From an uncultured Lachnobacterium sp. (GTDB lineage: Bacteria > Bacillota > Clostridia > Lachnospirales > Lachnospiraceae): a stretch of 8,871 bases of DNA. The translations under genes were made by a program, and so were the position numbers. The DNA lies in NCBI GenBank assembly GCA_900548765.1, contig URLU01000087.1, positions 1 through 8,871 of the forward strand. Reading direction: 5' to 3'. Every line of letters begins with the position of its first letter. Positions within the stretch are counted from its first letter, which is position 1. Shown piece after piece: positions 5,325 through 8,871 of this stretch. The notes under the pieces were generated by a model that saw only the letters and a list, made by a program, of their open reading frames with translations, was not told the origin of the DNA and did not search any database.

Positions 5325-6515
5325 GTGGCAGGAAAGAAAACAAAAATCAGAATTAGTATTCTGCTGGTACTTGTAGCTATACTTATAATAGGTATAAGTG
5401 TGGTGATGAGAAATCCCAGAGTAAAGCTTTTATACTCTGTGATAAATTTTTCAGAAACAACGTTAAAAAATGAAGCATATCTGCTGTATGGTGTGGACAT
5501 CATGGAAGCTTTCAGCGATTATGCCAATTCAGATACCCAGATAACAGGAGTAATGGGCTTCCCGGAGATAAAGGGAATGAATGCAACAATATCTGTGGAT
5601 ATGGATGCTGAGAGGTCATTTTCACAGAAGAAATTTGCCAGTGAATCAAGCCTTAACATCTTGTGGGCAGAGGCAGGACAGCTTAATCTCTATGCCCAGG
5701 ATAAGACCTGGTACATATCAGCACCGATTCTGGGGGCTGACATAGGTTACGCATTTCCCACTGATGTAGACTGGTTTCCAAAGATGCCTGAGCTTACATC
5801 AGACATAGACAGGACATGGTTCAGGGAAAACTATTCAAATATAGTAAAGCTCATGTCCCAGATAGGGATTGAAAAGACAGACAAAACAATAGAAAATGAT
5901 GATGGAACAGAGAGCACAGGCTATTCTGTGACAATCCACAAGGGTGACGGACACTTTATATGGGAGCTCCTGGGAATGGATGACCCGGATTATGATGTGA
6001 ATGTAATCATGTATCTCACAAACCACAATAAGTTCCGCAGGATGGAAGTGGACTTGTCAGATATACTAGAAGGAGCCACCCTTACCCTTGACGGAGAAAA
6101 TGCATCCGCCTGTATATTCACCTATGAGCTGCCGGATAACGAGAGCATGGATTTTACTATGACAAGGAACCGGGAGACAGAAAACTGGATAGACATGACC
6201 AGCAATTATTATGGAGATAACGGAAAAATCTATCAGATGACAGCAGGCTTGAACTGGGAAAAAATCAAAAATGGTTTCAAGATGAACCTAAAAAATATAA
6301 AAATTACCTGTGACGACGAACTGCTCGCCAGAGCCTACTTCCTTGGAAAAGTAGTGAAGGAAGAAGCCACAGATGACCTCTTTAAGGACAAGACGGATTA
6401 TCTGAACAGCCTTGAGGTAATCCAGTGGAAGACGGTGAGAGACGACACCGAGAGCTTTATACAGGATGTCTTAGATAAGCTTTCACTTCCGGATTTGAGC
6501 TTCTTAAGTAAATAA
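5325..6515 (+). CDS. Membrane-anchored extracytoplasmic protein of unknown function
   Basis: I do not recognise this 396-residue protein. It begins with a short basic stretch and one hydrophobic segment at about residues 9-28 (ISILLVLVAILIIGISVV) and then is polar and acidic to the end, so it is predicted to be anchored with the bulk outside the cell. There is no lipobox cysteine after the segment. The body has alternating strand-like stretches rich in D, N, T and aromatic residues (for example TWYISAPILGADIGY and FTMTRNRETENWIDM) and only two cysteines, suggesting a beta-rich domain, then a more helical end. The start is GTG at 5325, preceded by TAGGAGC. The gap from the PAP2 gene is 30 bases with no promoter or terminator, so the two are probably co-transcribed and may act together at the cell envelope; this is inference. 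Confidence 0.85.
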   Translation: MAGKKTKIRISILLVLVAILIIGISVVMRNPRVKLLYSVINFSETTLKNEAYLLYGVDIMEAFSDYANSDTQITGVMGFPEIKGMNATISVDMDAERSFSQKKFASESSLNILWAEAGQLNLYAQDKTWYISAPILGADIGYAFPTDVDWFPKMPELTSDIDRTWFRENYSNIVKLMSQIGIEKTDKTIENDDGTESTGYSVTIHKGDGHFIWELLGMDDPDYDVNVIMYLTNHNKFRRMEVDLSDILEGATLTLDGENASACIFTYELPDNESMDFTMTRNRETENWIDMTSNYYGDNGKIYQMTAGLNWEKIKNGFKMNLKNIKITCDDELLARAYFLGKVVKEEATDDLFKDKTDYLNSLEVIQWKTVRDDTESFIQDVLDKLSLPDLSFLSK

Positions 6516-6528
6516 TGAATATATGATT

Positions 6529-6558
6529 ACATCCCACTTGACAAGTCAGGTGGGATGT
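6529..6558. terminator. Terminator between convergent genes
   Basis: ACATCCCAC (6529-6537) pairs exactly with GTGGGATGT (6550-6558), and the inner bases extend the stem to about 13 pairs around a CAAG loop. It lies between the convergent unknown-function gene and the Crp/Fnr-family gene. The tail on the plus strand (TGCTTTCTT) is only moderately T-rich, and the other strand is also weak, so it probably serves mainly the plus-strand operon. Confidence 0.75.
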
Positions 6559-6565
6559 TGCTTTC

Positions 6566-7231
6566 TTACTCAAGATTGATTAATTTAAAGCTGTTTTTCT
6601 GGAAGTCAATCAGTCCTTCCCTCTTCATCCTGCCAAGCTCAGCCGACAGGGCACTTCTGTCCACATTCAGGTAATCCGCAAGCTGCTGCCTGTCAAAATC
6701 TATATCAAAATACGGACTGTCAGACAGGGTTGCCTGAGCTGATAGATAAGAGATGAGACGACCTCGAATTGTCTTTGGAGAAGTGTGAAATATTCTCTGG
6801 GACAGTATGAGGTTTTTTCGTGCAGATACACGGAAAAGGTTGGTTAGTATCTGCTGCTCGCTGTGGCTGTGAGTCTTATCCGCGAGCAGAGACAGCACCT
6901 CCAAAAACATAATCTCACAGTCATCCCTTGCCACAACACTCACCATAAGGGGAATATCAGGATTGCAGGCATAGGTCTCAGCAAAGACCTGACCTTTTCC
7001 CAGACTGTCCAGAATGGTCTTATTTCCCCAGAAATCACATTTTTCTATATGCACCTTCCCTGACAAAACTATGCCAAGAGGTCTGCCGGTGTCGCCGGTA
7101 TGAAGTATAAGCTCGTCCTTTTTGTATTTTTTCGTGCTGTGGTGCATGGACTTAAGCAGGGGCTTTAGAGCATCCTCATGGATTCCCTGAAAAAGCGGTG
7201 TCTTAAGCAGAAAATCATATTTTGTTCCCAT
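6566..7231 (-). CDS. Crp/Fnr-family transcriptional regulator
   Basis: This is a 221-residue cytoplasmic regulator with an N-terminal cyclic-nucleotide-binding-like beta-barrel (about residues 10-115; LFQGIHEDALKPLL, then GIVLSGKVHIEK and GKGQVFAE), a dimerisation helix (about 118-145) and a C-terminal Crp-type winged helix (about 170-221; DFDRQQLADYLNVDRSALSAELGRM). The FNR N-terminal iron-sulfur cysteine cluster is absent; cysteines at 65, 89 and 105 lie in the barrel. The cAMP-binding arginine-serine pair of Crp is not evident either, so the ligand is unknown. The minus-strand ATG at 7231 has GAGGAGG a few bases upstream. Its promoter overlaps a perfect palindrome, suggesting autoregulation. 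It is transcribed away from leuA and converges on the gene of unknown function. Confidence 0.92.
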   Translation of the reverse strand: MGTKYDFLLKTPLFQGIHEDALKPLLKSMHHSTKKYKKDELILHTGDTGRPLGIVLSGKVHIEKCDFWGNKTILDSLGKGQVFAETYACNPDIPLMVSVVARDDCEIMFLEVLSLLADKTHSHSEQQILTNLFRVSARKNLILSQRIFHTSPKTIRGRLISYLSAQATLSDSPYFDIDFDRQQLADYLNVDRSALSAELGRMKREGLIDFQKNSFKLINLE

Positions 7232-7254
7232 AGTATTTCCTCCTCATATTCCTA

Positions 7255-7270
7255 TGTTGTAATTACAACA
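7255..7270. promoter_or_regulatory. Perfect 16-base palindrome, probable Crp/Fnr-type operator
   Basis: TGTTGTAATTACAACA reads the same on both strands. It lies 24 bases upstream of the Crp/Fnr-family start codon and contains that gene's -10 hexamer, so a bound dimer would block the promoter. Length and symmetry fit a Crp/Fnr-family binding site, though the half-site differs from the classic TTGAT or TGTGA. The assignment to this regulator is inferred. Confidence 0.6.
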
Positions 7271-7290
7271 AATTTTTGCTATAAAATCAA
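7262..7290 (-). promoter_or_regulatory. Promoter of the Crp/Fnr-family regulator gene
   Basis: On the minus strand, TTGATT (plus 7290-7285) and TGTAAT (plus 7267-7262) are separated by exactly 17 bases. The predicted start is near 7255, leaving a leader of about 24 bases that contains the GAGGAGG ribosome site. The -10 lies inside the palindrome at 7255-7270. Confidence 0.6.
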
Positions 7291-7325
7291 GTCCCTTAGT
7301 ACTTAAGTATAAAAAATCAAGCGAA

Positions 7326-7354
7326 TTGATACATATTTATAAAAATAGTAAAAT
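7326..7354 (+). promoter_or_regulatory. leuA promoter
   Basis: TTGATA (7326-7331) and TAAAAT (7349-7354) are separated by 17 bases, a good match to a housekeeping promoter. The predicted start is near 7361, leaving about 95 bases of A/T-rich leader before the GTG of leuA. The leader shows no T-box-type structure or leucine-rich leader peptide. The promoter is separate from the divergent one at 7262-7290. Confidence 0.6.
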
Positions 7355-7367
7355 ATATCAACAAAAG

Positions 7368-7383
7368 TGATTAAATTTAATCA
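7368..7383. promoter_or_regulatory. Perfect 16-base A/T palindrome in the leuA leader
   Basis: TGATTAAATTTAATCA is a perfect palindrome starting about seven bases after the predicted leuA transcription start. It could be a repressor site that blocks early elongation, or a weak hairpin. Its TGAT/ATCA half-sites are eight bases apart, where an FNR site has four, so it is not a standard FNR box. Confidence 0.4.
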
Positions 7384-7456
7384 TTCAAAAATGTGAGTTC
7401 TTCTGCTAACATCTTGATTAAGTTAAAAATATATTTATGAAAAGAGGAATTTGACA

Positions 7457-8871
7457 GTGAAGGGTTATGAAAAGTATGACATAGCATATTTTATGCCACC
7501 GGAATGTACGTACGACTGGGTGAAAAAGGACCATATAGACAAGGCTCCGATTTGGTGCTCGGTTGATTTGAGAGACGGCAATCAGGCACTTATTGAGCCT
7601 ATGAATCTGGATGAGAAGCTTGAGTTTTTTAAGCTTTTAGTAGATATAGGCTTTAAGGAGATTGAGATTGGTTTTCCGGCAGCGTCTGAGACAGAATATA
7701 ATTTCACCAGAGCTTTGATAGAGAGAAACATGATTCCGGATGATGTGACCATCCATGTACTCACACAGTCCAGAGAACATATCATAAGGAAGACCTTTGC
7801 TTCACTTGAGGGTGTAAAGTCTGCAGTAGTGCACCTTTACAATTCAACATCCGTTGCACAGCGAGAGCAGGTTTTTAAAAAGAGCAAGGAAGAGGTAAAA
7901 CAGATTGCAGTTGACGGAGCAAGACTTTTGAAGGAGCTTGCAGCAGAGACAGAGGGCAATTTCAGATTCCAGTACTCACCGGAGAGTTTCCCGGGCACAG
8001 AGGTTGACTATGCAGTGGATGTCTGCAATGCAGTGCTTGATGTATGGCAGCCAGAGAGCTCTAACAAGGCAATCATAAATATACCTACCACAGTGGAAAA
8101 TGCCATGCCACATGTATTTGCCACCCAGGTGGAGTACATTCACAAGCATTTAAAATACAGGGATGCAGTTGTCCTGTGTTTGCACCCTCATAATGACAGA
8201 GGCAGCGGTGTGAGTGACGCAGAGCTTGGTATACTGGCAGGAGCCCAGGAGATAGAGGGAACACTCTTTGGAAATGGTGAGAGAACCGGAAACGTGGATA
8301 TAGTGACCCTTGCCATGAATATGTTTTCACATGGCGTAGATCCAGAGCTTGATTTTTCCAACATGCCTGCTATCAGGGAAAAATATGAGCGTTTTACAAA
8401 AATGCACGTCCATGAGAGACAGCCATATGCAGGGGACTTGGTATTTACAGCATTTTCAGGCTCACATCAGGATGCAATCTCAAAGGGCATGGCCTGGAGA
8501 GAGGAAAAGCATCTGGATAAGTGGACAGTACCATATCTGCCAATCGATCCGATGGATGTGGGCAGAACCTACGAAGCAGATGTAATCAGAATAAACAGCC
8601 AGTCTGGAAAGGGCGGCGTGTCATATATCTTAAAGCAGAATTTCGGCATATCCATGCCTGAAAAGATGCGTGAGCAGGTGGGCTATCTGGTAAAACAGGT
8701 GTCAGATGAGAAGCAGAAGGAGCTGTCACCACAGTGGGTATACAATATTTTCTGCGAAAATTATATAGAGAGACATCCCTATTTTTATATACCAGAGTGC
8801 CATTTCAGGCAGGTAAACGGAATATTTGCAGAGGCAGTAATATCTCAGGGCAGCAGCGAGAGAAAGGTTGA
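7457..8871 (+). CDS. leuA: 2-Isopropylmalate synthase, type 2 (3' partial)
   Basis: This enzyme condenses acetyl-CoA with 2-oxoisovalerate to 2-isopropylmalate, the first committed step of leucine synthesis. The frame stays open for 471 codons to the end of the window. Visible signatures are DLRDGNQALIEPM (R39, D40), the metal-binding HPHNDRG at 243-249 and GNGERTGN at 272-279. The long N-terminal lead (PPECTYDWVKKDHIDKAPIW) and overall size place it with the type 2 (yeast/actinobacterial-like) enzymes of about 550-640 residues, so the C-terminal leucine-binding regulatory domain is mostly missing here. The start is GTG at 7457, with GAGGA at 7444-7448; the nearby ATG at 7465 is out of frame and an earlier ATG at 7437 ends after five codons. 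It is divergent from the Crp/Fnr-family gene. Confidence 0.95.
   Translation, partial: MKGYEKYDIAYFMPPECTYDWVKKDHIDKAPIWCSVDLRDGNQALIEPMNLDEKLEFFKLLVDIGFKEIEIGFPAASETEYNFTRALIERNMIPDDVTIHVLTQSREHIIRKTFASLEGVKSAVVHLYNSTSVAQREQVFKKSKEEVKQIAVDGARLLKELAAETEGNFRFQYSPESFPGTEVDYAVDVCNAVLDVWQPESSNKAIINIPTTVENAMPHVFATQVEYIHKHLKYRDAVVLCLHPHNDRGSGVSDAELGILAGAQEIEGTLFGNGERTGNVDIVTLAMNMFSHGVDPELDFSNMPAIREKYERFTKMHVHERQPYAGDLVFTAFSGSHQDAISKGMAWREEKHLDKWTVPYLPIDPMDVGRTYEADVIRINSQSGKGGVSYILKQNFGISMPEKMREQVGYLVKQVSDEKQKELSPQWVYNIFCENYIERHPYFYIPECHFRQVNGIFAEAVISQGSSERKV

Noticed and set aside
4964..5503. Long minus-strand frame opposite PAP2 and the next gene
   Set aside because: It mirrors the PAP2 coding sequence, spans the gap between two real genes and has no ribosome site or recognisable motif.
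7437..7454. Five-codon leader peptide (MKRGI) before leuA
   Set aside because: It contains the leuA ribosome site, has no leucine codons, no ribosome site of its own and no attenuator follows.
1..8871. CRISPR array, tRNA, rRNA or complete insertion sequence
   Set aside because: No regularly spaced direct repeats, no cloverleaf or rRNA-like stretch and no transposase gene were seen on reading both strands.

Overview
The window looks like chromosomal DNA from a Gram-positive anaerobe of the Clostridia, most likely a Lachnospiraceae member of the Agathobacter/Roseburia/Butyrivibrio type. The reasons are a moderate G+C content, strong AGGAGG-type ribosome binding sites, frequent AGA and ATA codons, a clostridial PerR followed by a 'reverse' rubrerythrin, and a long (type 2) 2-isopropylmalate synthase. 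The genus is an inference from gene content and style; no search was possible.

Layout. (1) 2-2097: the C-terminal ATPase part of an ABC exporter, cut by the window edge, followed after 44 bases by a complete MATE-family efflux pump. (2) 2117-3252: an oxidative-stress operon with an A/T-rich UP-like tract, a strong extended -10 promoter, a Per-box-like operator on the start site, perR, a reverse rubrerythrin peroxidase and a terminator. (3) 3256-4218: a compact run of three small genes (a DUF4258 toxin-like protein, a YgiT-type zinc-finger antitoxin-like protein and acylphosphatase) with an inverted repeat over the candidate -10 box and a strong terminator at the end. (4) 4234-4488: a non-coding imperfect palindrome of about 255 bases with 35-base perfect arms, either a MITE-like element or a structured RNA. 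(5) 4550-6558: a PAP2-family membrane phosphatase and a membrane-anchored protein of unknown function, closed by a terminator between convergent genes. (6) 6566-7231, minus strand: a Crp/Fnr-family regulator whose promoter -10 lies inside a perfect 16-base palindrome. (7) 7326 to the end: a promoter, an A/T-rich leader with another perfect 16-base palindrome, and leuA, which runs off the window.

How the genes work together. PerR has all five residues of the regulatory metal site and all four structural-zinc cysteines, so it should sense peroxide and control its own operon, including the rubrerythrin that removes peroxide. The DUF4258/YgiT pair resembles a type II toxin-antitoxin module, and acylphosphatase starts one base after its stop codon. 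The Crp/Fnr-like regulator is probably autoregulated and is divergent from leuA, so it may also influence leucine synthesis; that link is inferred from position only.

Most of the window is recognisable housekeeping or stress biology. The features that known gene families do not explain are the 255-base palindromic element, the membrane-anchored protein after PAP2, and the palindromes in the Crp/Fnr-leuA intergenic region.
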